From Pseudonocardia phyllosphaerae (GTDB lineage Bacteria > Actinomycetota > Actinomycetes > Mycobacteriales > Pseudonocardiaceae): DNA of 64,000 nucleotides. Below the pieces are notes generated by a model. It saw nothing but the letters and a program-made list of their open reading frames with translations. It made no database searches and was not told where the DNA came from. Positions 33,063 to 42,412 of the stretch are shown here, one piece after another (position 1 is the first letter of the stretch; each line of letters starts with the position of its first letter). The stretch is from positions 1-64,000 of the forward strand of contig NZ_JBKGXS010000006.1 of assembly GCF_046546475.1 (NCBI RefSeq). Reading direction: 5' to 3'. Made by a program: the position numbers and the translations under genes.

Positions 33063-33941
33063 ATGCGCTCTCTCGACGACCAGTGGGACATCACCAGCAG
33101 CGTCGGCGCCACCGCGCTGGCGGTCGCGGCCGGGCGGGCCACCGAGTCACGCCGCGACGACGCACTCGTCACCGATCCGCTCGCGGAGGCGTTCGTCGCC
33201 GCGGCGGGCAACCGGGCACTCGCCACCCGGTCCGACGACGACGCGGACTGGAAGATCCAGTCCGGCTACATGGCCGTCCGGAGCCGGTTCTTCGACGAGG
33301 CCCTGCTCGCCGCCGCCGACACCGGGGTCCGGCAGGTCGTGCTGCTCGCCGCCGGGCTCGACGTCCGCGCGCTGCGGCTCGACTGGCCGTCGGGCACCAC
33401 CGTCTACGAGGTCGACCAGCCGCAGGTGCTGGACTTCAAGCAGCAGGTGATCAGCGAGCAGGGCGCCGCGGTGCCCCCGGGCACTCGCCGGACCGCGGTC
33501 GCGGTCGACCTGCGCCACGACTGGCCCGCCGCGCTGCGCGAGGCCGGGTTCGACCCCGCGCAGCCGACCGCGTGGCTGGCCGAGGGGCTGCTGCCCTACC
33601 TGCCGCCGGAGGCCGAGGAACTGCTGTTCGACCGGGTCCAGGAGCTGTCCGCGCCGGGCAGCCGGATCGCCGTCGAGCACTTCGGGGACTGCGTCGACCG
33701 GATCGCCGAGCACCCGCGCTTCCGGTCGCTGACCGAGACCTTCATCGGCACCGACATCCGGGCCCTGTTCTTCGACGGCGAGCGCCCCGAGTCCCCGGAC
33801 GCGCGCCTGGCCCGCATGGGCTGGACCGTCGAGTCCACCGACGCGGCGACGCTCGGTGCGCGCTACGGGCGCCCGCTGCACCCCGACCTCACCGAGACGT
33901 TCGGGCTCGCCGAGCTGCTGTCGGCCGACCTGCCGGGCTGA
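33063..33941 (+). CDS. class I SAM-dependent methyltransferase, leucine carboxyl methyltransferase-like (TIGR00027 type)
   Basis: A 292-residue enzyme of the group common in mycobacteria and Pseudonocardiales. Marks are SLDDQWDITSSVGATALAVAAGRATES at the start, VVLLAAGLDVRALRLDWP and VYEVDQPQVLDFKQ for SAM binding, and AWLAEGLLPYLPPEAEELLFDRV. The substrate of the family is unknown. ATG 33063 lies 7 nt after TACCGT (33050-33055), so it is probably leaderless; ATG 33054 would overlap the promoter. No operon partners. Confidence 0.9.
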   Translation: MRSLDDQWDITSSVGATALAVAAGRATESRRDDALVTDPLAEAFVAAAGNRALATRSDDDADWKIQSGYMAVRSRFFDEALLAAADTGVRQVVLLAAGLDVRALRLDWPSGTTVYEVDQPQVLDFKQQVISEQGAAVPPGTRRTAVAVDLRHDWPAALREAGFDPAQPTAWLAEGLLPYLPPEAEELLFDRVQELSAPGSRIAVEHFGDCVDRIAEHPRFRSLTETFIGTDIRALFFDGERPESPDARLARMGWTVESTDAATLGARYGRPLHPDLTETFGLAELLSADLPG

Positions 33942-33996
33942 GGACCGGGCCGGGCCGGGAACCGGGCGGGGCTGCGCGCGGGTGCCGCCGGTCCGG

Positions 33997-35517
33997 TCAG
34001 CGGCCGGGCGCGGCGAGCAGCGCCACGTGCACCGACGTCCGCACCTCGGGGTCGGTGAGGTCGGCGCCGACGAGCTCGGACAGCTTCGTCAGCCGCGCGT
34101 AGGCGGCCGGGCGGCCGGTGCCGATCCGGCGGGCGAAGTCCGCGACCACCCCGCCGGCAGCGACGAACGCCCGCAGCCCGGCGAGCGCGCGGTCCCGTTC
34201 GGGGCCGGGCAGGTCCAGCACCGGGCCCAGCTCGGCCTCGACGAACCCGAGCAGCCGCGGGTCGTCGCGCAGCCGCCACACCAGGTCCCGCACGCCGAGG
34301 TCGGCCCGACGGTGCACGACGGCCGGGTCGGCGTCGGCCGGCGCGGTGGTGGCGGCCCGGGCCGCGGCGACGTCGCGGGCCTCGCGCAGCAGCTCCGGGA
34401 GGCGGGCGAATGGTCCCGGCCCGGCCAGTGCGACGGTCGCCGCGGGCAGCCCGGACGGTGCGGGCGCGGTGCCGGGCAGCAGCAGGGTGACCGCGCCGTC
34501 GTCGGTGGTCGAGGCGAGCACGGGGGAGCGGACCGCGGCCTCGCGCAGCGCGGCGAGCCCGGTGCGCGCGGCGGGGACGGCCCGGACCACGGTGTGCTCG
34601 CCTGCGGTGTCGAGGCCCAGTGCGCGGGCCCGTACGGCGAGCCGGTCCAGGACGGCCGGGGTGGCGGCGAGCAGGTCGTCGAGCAGCTCGGAGCGGGCCG
34701 CGCGGATCAGCGCGACGGGCCGGTCGGCGCCGTCGGGGGCCGGGACCGACAGCGCGTCGGCGGCGTGCGCGAGCACGGTCGCCTCCCGCGCCGCCGCGTC
34801 GTCCGACGCCCGCGCCGGGGTCACGATCCGCCCCCACGGCGCCCCGGGCGGCCCGACGGTGCGGCTGGTCCAGCCCTCCGGCCCGGCGCCGTCGCCGGTC
34901 GGGGCCAGCCGCGAGCGGCCCGCCCAGTCGCGCAGCTCGGTGCCCGGGTCCCCGCCTGCGACGACCAGCGCCCGGTGCGCGAGGTCCTCGAGCACCACCG
35001 GCCGCCCGAGCAGCTCGGCGGCCTCGGTGACCACCCGCGACGCACTCGCCCCGTGCACGGTCAGCCCGCGGAACGCGGCGCCGACCTGCTCGGCGAACAG
35101 CGCCCGGTCGTGCTGGACGTGCAGCAGCCGCCCGAGCACGGTCTCGATGACCTCGGCGAACCGGATCACCCGGGAGATCTCCACCAGCGGGAACCCGGCC
35201 GTGCGGGCGGCCTGGACGAGCCCGTCGGGCAGCGTGGTGAGCTGCTGGCCGAGCTCCACCAGCAGGCCGACGGCGCCGGCCTCGCGCAGCGCGTCGACGT
35301 AGCGGGTCGTGTTGGTGGTCGGGTCGATCAGCGGCAGCCCGACCGACAGCACGAACACCCCCGGCGAGAGCGTCCCGGCCGGTTCGGCGAGCTCGCTGAC
35401 GTGCACCCAGCGCACCGGGGTGTCCAGCGCGGGCCGCCCGGCGCGCACCGCGGGCATGCCCTGCGCGACGACGGGCAGGGCGAGGACCTCGGCGATCGTG
35501 GGGTGCACGAGGGGCAC
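33997..35517 (-). CDS. PucR-family transcriptional regulator
   Basis: A 506-residue protein: an N-terminal PucR domain (VLALPVVAQGMPAVRAGRPALDTPVRWVHVSEL; GAVGLLVELGQQ), a GGDEF-like middle segment, and a C-terminal HTH_30 (RDRALAGLRAFVAAGGVVADFARRIGTGRPAAYARLTKLSELVG). PucR proteins sense purine, pyrimidine or amino acid breakdown products. It is divergent from the mmsA cluster and probably controls it. GTG 35517 starts 7 nt after TACGGT on the minus strand, consistent with a leaderless start. Confidence 0.88.
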   Translation of the reverse strand: MPLVHPTIAEVLALPVVAQGMPAVRAGRPALDTPVRWVHVSELAEPAGTLSPGVFVLSVGLPLIDPTTNTTRYVDALREAGAVGLLVELGQQLTTLPDGLVQAARTAGFPLVEISRVIRFAEVIETVLGRLLHVQHDRALFAEQVGAAFRGLTVHGASASRVVTEAAELLGRPVVLEDLAHRALVVAGGDPGTELRDWAGRSRLAPTGDGAGPEGWTSRTVGPPGAPWGRIVTPARASDDAAAREATVLAHAADALSVPAPDGADRPVALIRAARSELLDDLLAATPAVLDRLAVRARALGLDTAGEHTVVRAVPAARTGLAALREAAVRSPVLASTTDDGAVTLLLPGTAPAPSGLPAATVALAGPGPFARLPELLREARDVAAARAATTAPADADPAVVHRRADLGVRDLVWRLRDDPRLLGFVEAELGPVLDLPGPERDRALAGLRAFVAAGGVVADFARRIGTGRPAAYARLTKLSELVGADLTDPEVRTSVHVALLAAPGR

Positions 35518-35520
35518 TGT

Positions 35521-35569
35521 ACGGACCGTATCCCCGCGTGGTTCGGGCGAGACGAATCGTACGGTCCGT
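35521..35569. promoter_or_regulatory. paired promoter/operator sites between pucR-like gene and mmsA
   Basis: ACGGACCGTA (35521-35530) and its exact complement TACGGTCCGT (35560-35569) form an inverted repeat with a 29-bp gap. Each contains the TACGGT -10 box of one divergent gene, and the conserved CCGT extension beyond the -10 suggests a regulator site, probably for the PucR protein. Confidence 0.6.
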
Positions 35570-35598
35570 GGGGCGGTGGGAACCCCGACGATCGAGCC

Positions 35599-37113
35599 AT
35601 GACGACGACCGCACCCGCCGACGTCCGGACCCTGACCCACTGGGTCTCCGGAGCCGCCCTCCCCGGATCCGGGGACCGCTTCTCCGACGTGACCGACCCC
35701 GCCACCGGTGCGGTCACCGCCCGCCTGCCGCTGGCCTCGGCCGCCGAGGTCGGCGACGTCGTCGCCGCCGCCCGGTCCGCGTTCCCCGCCTGGCGCGACA
35801 CCTCGCTGACCAAGCGCACCCAGGTCCTGTTCCGGTTCCGCGAGCTGCTCAACGCCCGCGCCGGTGAGCTGGCCGAGCTGATCACCGCCGAGCACGGCAA
35901 GGTCGCCTCCGACGCCGCCGGTGAGGTCGCCCGCGGCCAGGAGGTCGTCGAGTTCGCGTGTGGCATGCCGCACCTGCTCAAGGGCTCGGCCACCGAGAAC
36001 GCCTCCACCGGCGTCGACGTCGCCTCGATCCGCCAGCCCCTCGGCGTGGTCGGGATCATCTCCCCGTTCAACTTCCCCGCCATGGTCCCGATGTGGTTCT
36101 TCCCCGTCGCGATCGCCGCCGGGAACACCGTCGTGCTCAAGCCCTCGGAGAAGGTGCCCTCCGCCGCACTGTGGATCGCCGAGCTCTGGCGCGAGGCCGG
36201 CCTGCCCGACGGGGTGTTCAACGTCGTCAACGGCGACAAGGAAGCCGTCGACGCGCTGCTCACCGACCCCGACGTGAAGGCCATCTCCTTCGTGGGATCG
36301 ACCCCGATCGCCCGCTACGTCTACGAGACCGGCACCGCGCACGGCAAGCGCGTGCAGGCCCTGGGCGGGGCGAAGAACCACATGGTCGTGCTGCCCGACG
36401 CCGACCTGGACCTCGCCGCCGACCAGGCCATCAACGCCGGCTTCGGCTCCGCCGGGGAACGCTGCATGGCCGTCTCCGCGCTCGTCGCGGTCGGCGACAT
36501 CGCCGACACCCTGGTCGACAAGATCGCCGAACGCGCCCGCGCGCTGCGCACCGGCGACGGCCGCCGCGGCTGCGACATGGGCCCCCTGGTCACCCGCGCC
36601 GCGCAGGACCGTGTCACCGGCTACGTCGAGGCCGGCGAGGCCGAGGGCGCCACCGTCGTCGTCGACGGCCGCGTCGACACCTTCGACGCCGACGGCGAGG
36701 GCTTCTTCGTCGGCCCGACGCTGCTCGACCACGTCACCACCGACATGAGCGTCTACACCGACGAGATCTTCGGCCCCGTCCTGTCGGTGCTGCGCGTCGA
36801 GAGCTACGACGCCGCCGTCGACATGATCAACGCCAACCCCTACGGCAACGGCACCGCCCTGTTCACCTGCGACGGCGGCGTCGCCCGCCGCTTCCAGAAC
36901 GAGGTCGAGGTCGGCATGATCGGCATCAACGTCCCCGTCCCGGTCCCCATGGCCTACTACAGCTTCGGCGGCTGGAAGAACTCCCTGTTCGGCGACACCC
37001 ACGCCCACGGCACCGAGGGCGTGCACTTCTACACCCGCGGCAAGGTCGTCACCACCCGCTGGCCCGACCCCAGCCACCGCGGCGTCGACCTCGGCTTCCC
37101 CACCAACGGCTGA
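35599..37113 (+). CDS. mmsA: CoA-acylating methylmalonate-semialdehyde dehydrogenase
   Basis: A 504-residue ALDH-superfamily enzyme of the MmsA subgroup. Cofactor segment GVVGIISPFNFPAMVPMWF, nucleophile Cys289 in GSAGERCMAVSA, and the subgroup-typical FGGWKNSLFGDTHAHGTEGVHFYTRGKVVTTRW are present. The general-base Glu of common ALDHs is replaced in ALGGAKNH, as expected for CoA-dependent members. It converts malonate or methylmalonate semialdehyde to acetyl- or propionyl-CoA, the last step of beta-alanine and valine breakdown. It is the first gene of a three-gene cluster. Confidence 0.95.
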   Translation: MTTTAPADVRTLTHWVSGAALPGSGDRFSDVTDPATGAVTARLPLASAAEVGDVVAAARSAFPAWRDTSLTKRTQVLFRFRELLNARAGELAELITAEHGKVASDAAGEVARGQEVVEFACGMPHLLKGSATENASTGVDVASIRQPLGVVGIISPFNFPAMVPMWFFPVAIAAGNTVVLKPSEKVPSAALWIAELWREAGLPDGVFNVVNGDKEAVDALLTDPDVKAISFVGSTPIARYVYETGTAHGKRVQALGGAKNHMVVLPDADLDLAADQAINAGFGSAGERCMAVSALVAVGDIADTLVDKIAERARALRTGDGRRGCDMGPLVTRAAQDRVTGYVEAGEAEGATVVVDGRVDTFDADGEGFFVGPTLLDHVTTDMSVYTDEIFGPVLSVLRVESYDAAVDMINANPYGNGTALFTCDGGVARRFQNEVEVGMIGINVPVPVPMAYYSFGGWKNSLFGDTHAHGTEGVHFYTRGKVVTTRWPDPSHRGVDLGFPTNG

Positions 37114-37161
37114 GCAGCCCCACCGCAGAGCACCAGCACCGCCACCGGAAGGGACCCGATC

Positions 37162-38583
37162 ATGACCGCACTCGACGACCGCACCGACTCCGAGGCCGGC
37201 GCCACCCCGGACGCTCCCGCGATGAGCCCGGCCGCCGAGGCCGCGGGCAAGCACCTCTGGATGCACTTCGCCCGCATGCACGGCCGCGACGGCGCCAACC
37301 CGACCCCGGTGATCGCCAAGGGCGAGGGCGTGAACCTGTGGGACGACCGCGGCCGCCGGATCCTCGACGGGCTGGCGGGGCTGTTCGTCGTGCAGGCCGG
37401 GCACGGCCGCCGCGAGCTGGCCGAGGTCGCCGCCAAGCAGGCGTCGGAGCTGGCCTTCTTCCCGGTGTGGGGCTACACCACCCCGCCCGCGGCGGAGCTG
37501 GCCGAGCGCCTCGCCCACCTGGCCCCCGGTGACCTGAACCGGGTCTTCTTCACCTCCGGTGGTGGCGAGGCCGTCGAGAGCGCCTGGAAGGTCGCCAAGC
37601 AGTACTTCAAGCTGCGCGGCAAGCCGCTCAAGCACAAGGTCATCTCCCGGATGACGGCGTACCACGGCACCCCGCACGGGGCGATGGCCATCACCGGGCT
37701 CCCGGCGATGAAGAAGGACTTCGAGCCGCTGGCCCCGGGCGGGTTCCGCGTCCCGAACACCAACCTCTACCGCCACCCCGAGTTCGACGGCGACGCCGAG
37801 GCGCTGGCCCGCTGGGCCGCCGACCGGGTGGAGGAGATGATCCAGTTCGAGGGCCCGGACACCGTCGCGGCGGTCGTCATGGAGCCGGTGCAGAACTCCG
37901 GCGGCTGCCTCACCACCACGCCGTCGTACTACCGGCGGGTCCGCGAGATCTGCGACAAGCACGACGTGCTGATGGTCTCCGACGAGGTCATCAACGCGTT
38001 CGGCAGGCAGGGCCACACGTTCGCCTGCGAGAAGTTCGGCTACACCCCGGACATCATCACCTGCGCCAAGGGCATGACGTCGGGCTACGGCCCGCTCGGC
38101 GCGATGATCGCCTCGGAGAAGGTCATCGAGCCGTTCCTGGAGCCGGGCGTCACGTTCCCGCACGGCTACACCTGGGGCGGGCACCCGGTGTCGGCGGCGG
38201 TCGCGCTGGCGAACCTGGACCTGATGGAGCGCGAGGGCCTCAACCAGCGGGTGCTGGACAACGAGGGCGCCTTCGGCGACACCCTGCGCAAGCTGCTGGA
38301 CCTGCCGATCGTCGGCGACGTCCGCGGCGACGGGTACTTCTGGGCGATCGAGCTGGTCAAGGACCAGAGCACCCGGGAGACCTTCGACGCCGCCGAGCGG
38401 GAGCGGCTGGTCAAGGGCTTCCTTCCCGGCGCGCTGTTCGAGAACGGTCTCTACGCCCGCCCGGACGACCGCGGCGACGTCGTCATCCAGCTGGCGCCGG
38501 CGCTGATCGCCGGGCAGGCCGAGTTCGACGAGATGGAGCAGATCCTGCGGCACACGCTGACGCAGGCCCAGGAGATCCTGTGA
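37162..38583 (+). CDS. class III PLP-dependent aminotransferase, beta-alanine:pyruvate type
   Basis: A 473-residue omega-aminotransferase. Lys303 in ITCAKGMTSGYGPLGA carries PLP; FFTSGGGEAVESAWKVAKQY binds its phosphate, and VSDEVINAFGRQG contains the Asp that contacts the pyridine N. It most resembles beta-alanine-pyruvate or GABA-type transaminases. Beside mmsA it would turn beta-alanine into malonate semialdehyde. ATG 37162 has GGAAGGGA upstream, and the gene is coupled to the next by a GTGA overlap. Confidence 0.92.
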   Translation: MTALDDRTDSEAGATPDAPAMSPAAEAAGKHLWMHFARMHGRDGANPTPVIAKGEGVNLWDDRGRRILDGLAGLFVVQAGHGRRELAEVAAKQASELAFFPVWGYTTPPAAELAERLAHLAPGDLNRVFFTSGGGEAVESAWKVAKQYFKLRGKPLKHKVISRMTAYHGTPHGAMAITGLPAMKKDFEPLAPGGFRVPNTNLYRHPEFDGDAEALARWAADRVEEMIQFEGPDTVAAVVMEPVQNSGGCLTTTPSYYRRVREICDKHDVLMVSDEVINAFGRQGHTFACEKFGYTPDIITCAKGMTSGYGPLGAMIASEKVIEPFLEPGVTFPHGYTWGGHPVSAAVALANLDLMEREGLNQRVLDNEGAFGDTLRKLLDLPIVGDVRGDGYFWAIELVKDQSTRETFDAAERERLVKGFLPGALFENGLYARPDDRGDVVIQLAPALIAGQAEFDEMEQILRHTLTQAQEIL

Positions 38584-39830
38584 CGCTCCACCCCTACGCG
38601 GAGTCCGTCCTCGACGACTTCACCGCGCTGTCCGCGATCGGCGCCACCCCCGCGGGTGGCGTCGATCGGCAGGCCGGTACCGCCGAGGACGGGGCCGCAC
38701 GGGAGTGGCTGCGGCGCTGGCTGTCCGAGCGGGGCTTCACCGTCGCCGTCGACCGGATCGGGAACCTGTTCGGGCTCTACGAGCTGGTCCCCGGCGCGCC
38801 GTACGTGCTGGCCGGGTCGCACCTGGACTCCCAGCCGCGCGGCGGCCGGTTCGACGGCGCCTACGGGGTGCTCGCCGCCGCGCACGCGGCGGCGCGGCTG
38901 CGCGACCTCGACGGGGCCCGCTACAACCTGGCCGTCGTCGACTGGTTCAACGAGGAGGGCTCCCGCTTCACGCCGTCGATGATGGGCAGCGGCGTGTTCA
39001 CCGGGAAGCTCCCGCTGGACACCGCGCTGGCCACCACCGACCCGTCGGGCGTCGCGGTGGCCGAGGCGCTCGATTCCCTCGGTGAGCGCGGCACCGGCGA
39101 CGTGTTCGGCGAGGGCACCGGCCGCACGGCCGCGGGCTACGCCGAGATCCACATCGAGCAGGGCCGCGAGCTCGACAAGACCGGCACCACACTCGGGCTC
39201 GTCGACTCCACCTGGGCGGCGAGCAAGTACGAGCTGGTGGTGCACGGCGCGCAGGCGCACACCGGTGCGACCGCGATCGCCGACCGCAACGACGCGCTCT
39301 ACGGCGCCGCGCTGGCCGTGGTGTTCGCCCGCGAGCTCGCCGACCGCCACGGCGAGGACCTGCACACCTCCTGCGGGCGGCTCACGGTGGTGCCGAACTC
39401 GCCGGTCGTCGTGCCACGGGAGGTGCACCTGCACCTGGACCTGCGCTCGCCGTCGGACGACCTGCTCGCCGAGGCCGACGCGGCGCTGCGCAGCCGGCTC
39501 GCCGAGATCGAGATCGAGGCGGACGTGACCGTCGAGCGCCGGGTCGCGCACGGCTGGAAGGGCCACGTCTACCACCCCGAGGGCGTCGAGCTGGCCCGGT
39601 CGGTGACCGAGGACCTCGGGGTGTCGTCGATGACCGTCCGGACCCGCGCCGGGCACGACTCGACGAACATGAAGGACGTCGTCCCCACCGTGATGCTGTT
39701 CGTGCCGAGCGTGGAGGGCATCTCGCACGCGGAGGGCGAGTTCACCCGCGACGAGGACCTCGTCGTCGGCGTCGACGTGCTCACCGAGACGCTGTCGCGG
39801 ATGGCCCGCGGGCACCTCGACGGCGGCTGA
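38580..39830 (+). CDS. M20-family Zn amidohydrolase (N-carbamoyl-amino acid / ureidopropionase type)
   Basis: A 416-residue dinuclear zinc hydrolase of the hydantoinase/carbamoylase group. Metal and substrate residues lie in GSHLDSQPRGGRFDGAYGVL, VDWFNEEGSRF, AEIHIEQGRELD and RAGHDSTNM; the lid motif AHTGATA is present. It would split N-carbamoyl-beta-alanine to beta-alanine, CO2 and ammonia, which fits the two genes upstream, though allantoate or carbamoyl-amino acid activity is possible. GTG 38580 overlaps the aminotransferase stop. Confidence 0.9.
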   Translation: MTLHPYAESVLDDFTALSAIGATPAGGVDRQAGTAEDGAAREWLRRWLSERGFTVAVDRIGNLFGLYELVPGAPYVLAGSHLDSQPRGGRFDGAYGVLAAAHAAARLRDLDGARYNLAVVDWFNEEGSRFTPSMMGSGVFTGKLPLDTALATTDPSGVAVAEALDSLGERGTGDVFGEGTGRTAAGYAEIHIEQGRELDKTGTTLGLVDSTWAASKYELVVHGAQAHTGATAIADRNDALYGAALAVVFARELADRHGEDLHTSCGRLTVVPNSPVVVPREVHLHLDLRSPSDDLLAEADAALRSRLAEIEIEADVTVERRVAHGWKGHVYHPEGVELARSVTEDLGVSSMTVRTRAGHDSTNMKDVVPTVMLFVPSVEGISHAEGEFTRDEDLVVGVDVLTETLSRMARGHLDGG

Positions 39831-39872
39831 GCGCTCGCAGGTGACGACCCGGTCTCACCCCACGCTCTGCTG

Positions 39873-39901
39873 TTGTTCATGAACGCTGCGGTAACTTAGG
39901 T
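39873..39901 (+). promoter_or_regulatory. promoter of the plsB lipid operon
   Basis: TTGTTC (39873-39878), a 17-bp spacer and TTAGGT (39896-39901) form a good housekeeping promoter. Transcription would start about 45 nt before ATG 39953, which has a G-rich ribosome-binding site. Confidence 0.65.
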
Positions 39902-39952
39902 TGTGGCCGGCGAGCGCCGCAGCGCGGCGGGGCGGGCCGAACGGGGGCATGC

Positions 39953-42412
39953 ATGACGGCGCAGGCGCGCACCGGGGGCCACGAGGTCGTCGTGACCCAG
40001 GCTCGGTCCGGCACCGAGCGGCAGATCCTGCAGCGCTGGGTGGACGAGCACCATCCCGGCGCGCGGGTCGTCCGGCTCACCGAGGGCACCGAGGTTCCCG
40101 CCTCGCTCGGCCAGGCACTGCACGGCGACAGCCCCGGCGACGCCGAGACCGTCATCGTCCCCGCCCGGGTCACCTGGGTGACCCCGGAGACCGCAGAGCC
40201 CGGTGCGGTCCGCAAGCTGCGCGGGCTGGCGACCACCGCCGTCATGCGGATGGCGTGGCGGCCCGCGCACCCGGCGATGGCGGCCGTGCGCCCGGACGCG
40301 GCGAAGGTCGTCGCGGGGGAGTCCGCCACCGTCGCCGACCTGGTCGACCGGTTCGTCGCGCAGGAGAACGGCAGCCCCGGCACCTCCGGGTTCGCCCGCT
40401 TCGTGGCCCGCCAGGCCGTGCTCGCCTGCGACCGTGCCGAGCGGCGGCTGCTCGGTGACCGCTACAAGGTCCCGCGCCGGATGGTCGAGCAGATCACCTC
40501 GGCGTCGCGGTTCCCGGCACTGGTCGCCCGGCTGTCGGGGACGACCGGCCTGCCCGCGCCGGAGGTCGAGCACAAGCTCGCGGACTGCCTGCAGGAGATG
40601 GCCGCGGTACAGAGCCCGCCTGCCATCGACGCGTTCCGGGCGATGATGGGCCCGCTGCACTCGAAGGCCTGGGAGGTCCTGGTCGACGAGTCCGGCCTGG
40701 AGCGGCTGCGCGAGCTCAACAAGGAGCACGCGCTGGTCTTCCTGCCCAGCCACCGGTCCTACGCCGACCCGCTGCTGCTGGCCGAGGTCCTGCACGACCG
40801 CGACTTCCCGCGCAACCACGTGCTCGGCGGCAACAACCTGGCGTTCTGGCCGATGGGGGCGCTCGGGCGCCGCGCCGGGATCGTGTTCATCCGCCGCAGC
40901 TTCGGCGGCGACACCATCTACAAGGCCGCGATCACCGAGTACCTCGGGCATCTGCTGGCGAAGCGGTTCAACCTCGAGTGGTACATCGAGGGCGGCCGCA
41001 GCCGCACCGGCAAGCTGCGCCGCCCGCGCTTCGGGCTGCTGCACTACCTGGTCGCCGCGCTGGAGGAACGCCCGAAGCTCGACGCGATCCTGGTACCGGT
41101 CTCGATCGTCTACGACCAGCTGCACGAGGTCGGCGCGATGGCCGCCGAGCAGCGCGGCGGTGCGAAGAAGGCCGAGGGCCTGGGCTGGCTCTACCGCTAC
41201 TTCCGCGACCAGCGCCGGCACATCGGCACCGCTCGCGTCCGGATCGCCGAGCCGTTCTCGCTGCGCTCCGCGCTCGCCGACGCCGGTGAGGGCTCGGCGC
41301 AGCTGGAGAAGGTCGCGTTCCGGGTGTGTGCGGGCATCAACCGCGCCACCCCGGCGACGGCGACGTCGCTGGCCACGTTCGCGCTGCTCGGTGCCCGGGA
41401 CCGGTCGCTGACCCTGCAGCAGGTCCGCGAGATCGTCGCGCCGCTGGCCGACTACCTGGAGGCCCGCGGGGTGCCGGTGCCGGTCGCGGAGCTGCGCACC
41501 CGGCACGGCCTGCGGATGACGCTGGACCGGCTCGCCGAGGCCGGCGTCGTCACGATCTACGAGGGCGGCACCGAGCCGGTGTTCGGGATCAGCCCGGGCC
41601 GCCACCACGTCGCCGCGTTCTATCGCAACGGCGCGCTGCACCACCTGCTCAACCGGGCCATGCTCGAGGTCGCGCTGCTGCGCGCCGGGGACGCCGCGGA
41701 CGACGACGACCTGATCGAGATCGGCTGGCGCGAGCTGAACCGGCTGCGGGACCTGATGAAGTTCGAGTTCTTCTTCTCCTCGCGTGACGAGTTCCGCGCG
41801 GAGATGGTGCGCGAGCTGGACCTGATCGACCCGGCGTGGCGGCAGCGCCGCGCCGGCCCGTCGGACGTGCGCGGGGTGCTGCGCCAGGCACCGCTGCTGG
41901 TCGCGCCGGGCGTGCTGCGCTCGTTCGTCGACGCCCAGCTCGTCGTCGCCGACCGGCTGGCCGCGCTGGAGGACGACGCGCTCACCGAGGAGGCCGGGTT
42001 CCTCGACGACTGCCTCGGTGTCGGGCGGCAGATGCTGCTGCAGCACCGCCTCGACCGGGAGGACTCGGTGTCGCGCGAGCTGTACGCGACGGCGCTGCGC
42101 CTGGCCGACAACCGCGGCCTGGTCAAGCCCGCCGACGGCAGCTCCGACGGGGCACTCGTCGCCCTGACCGAGCGGCGGCGGGCCTGGCGCGACGAGGTCG
42201 CCGGGGTGATCGAGGATCTGGCCCGCCTGGGCAGGCTGCAGCGGGCACGCCTGGAGGTCGTACTCGGTGACGGCCCCGAGGTGGCCGATACCGTTGCGGC
42301 GCAGGACCACACGGGCACGAACACGGGCATGAACACGACGACGAACACGACCACGGAGCCGGGCGGCGACGCCGCCCGGCGTGCGGAGGGGGACACGGGT
42401 GTCGCGAGCTGA
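39953..42412 (+). CDS. plsB: glycerol-3-phosphate 1-O-acyltransferase
   Basis: An 819-residue PlsB-type enzyme, membrane-associated, that makes 1-acyl-glycerol-3-phosphate from acyl-CoA or acyl-ACP. The HX4D motif is His267-RSYA-Asp272 (LPSHRSYADPL), followed by FIRRSFGGDTIYKAAI, YIEGGRSRTGKLRRPRFGLL and VPVSIVYDQ, as in other PlsB proteins. The C-terminal tail has a Thr/Asn run (TNTGMNTTTNTTTE) from a short repeat. It is the first gene of a six-gene lipid operon; the next start lies 14 bases inside its end. Confidence 0.95.
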   Translation: MTAQARTGGHEVVVTQARSGTERQILQRWVDEHHPGARVVRLTEGTEVPASLGQALHGDSPGDAETVIVPARVTWVTPETAEPGAVRKLRGLATTAVMRMAWRPAHPAMAAVRPDAAKVVAGESATVADLVDRFVAQENGSPGTSGFARFVARQAVLACDRAERRLLGDRYKVPRRMVEQITSASRFPALVARLSGTTGLPAPEVEHKLADCLQEMAAVQSPPAIDAFRAMMGPLHSKAWEVLVDESGLERLRELNKEHALVFLPSHRSYADPLLLAEVLHDRDFPRNHVLGGNNLAFWPMGALGRRAGIVFIRRSFGGDTIYKAAITEYLGHLLAKRFNLEWYIEGGRSRTGKLRRPRFGLLHYLVAALEERPKLDAILVPVSIVYDQLHEVGAMAAEQRGGAKKAEGLGWLYRYFRDQRRHIGTARVRIAEPFSLRSALADAGEGSAQLEKVAFRVCAGINRATPATATSLATFALLGARDRSLTLQQVREIVAPLADYLEARGVPVPVAELRTRHGLRMTLDRLAEAGVVTIYEGGTEPVFGISPGRHHVAAFYRNGALHHLLNRAMLEVALLRAGDAADDDDLIEIGWRELNRLRDLMKFEFFFSSRDEFRAEMVRELDLIDPAWRQRRAGPSDVRGVLRQAPLLVAPGVLRSFVDAQLVVADRLAALEDDALTEEAGFLDDCLGVGRQMLLQHRLDREDSVSRELYATALRLADNRGLVKPADGSSDGALVALTERRRAWRDEVAGVIEDLARLGRLQRARLEVVLGDGPEVADTVAAQDHTGTNTGMNTTTNTTTEPGGDAARRAEGDTGVAS

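Noticed and set aside
33997..38553. A single 1518-codon open frame on the minus strand
   Set aside because: Only its first 1.5 kb (in genomic order) is the PucR-type gene; the rest is antisense to mmsA and the aminotransferase and reads as low-complexity Gly/Val/His-rich sequence caused by high GC.
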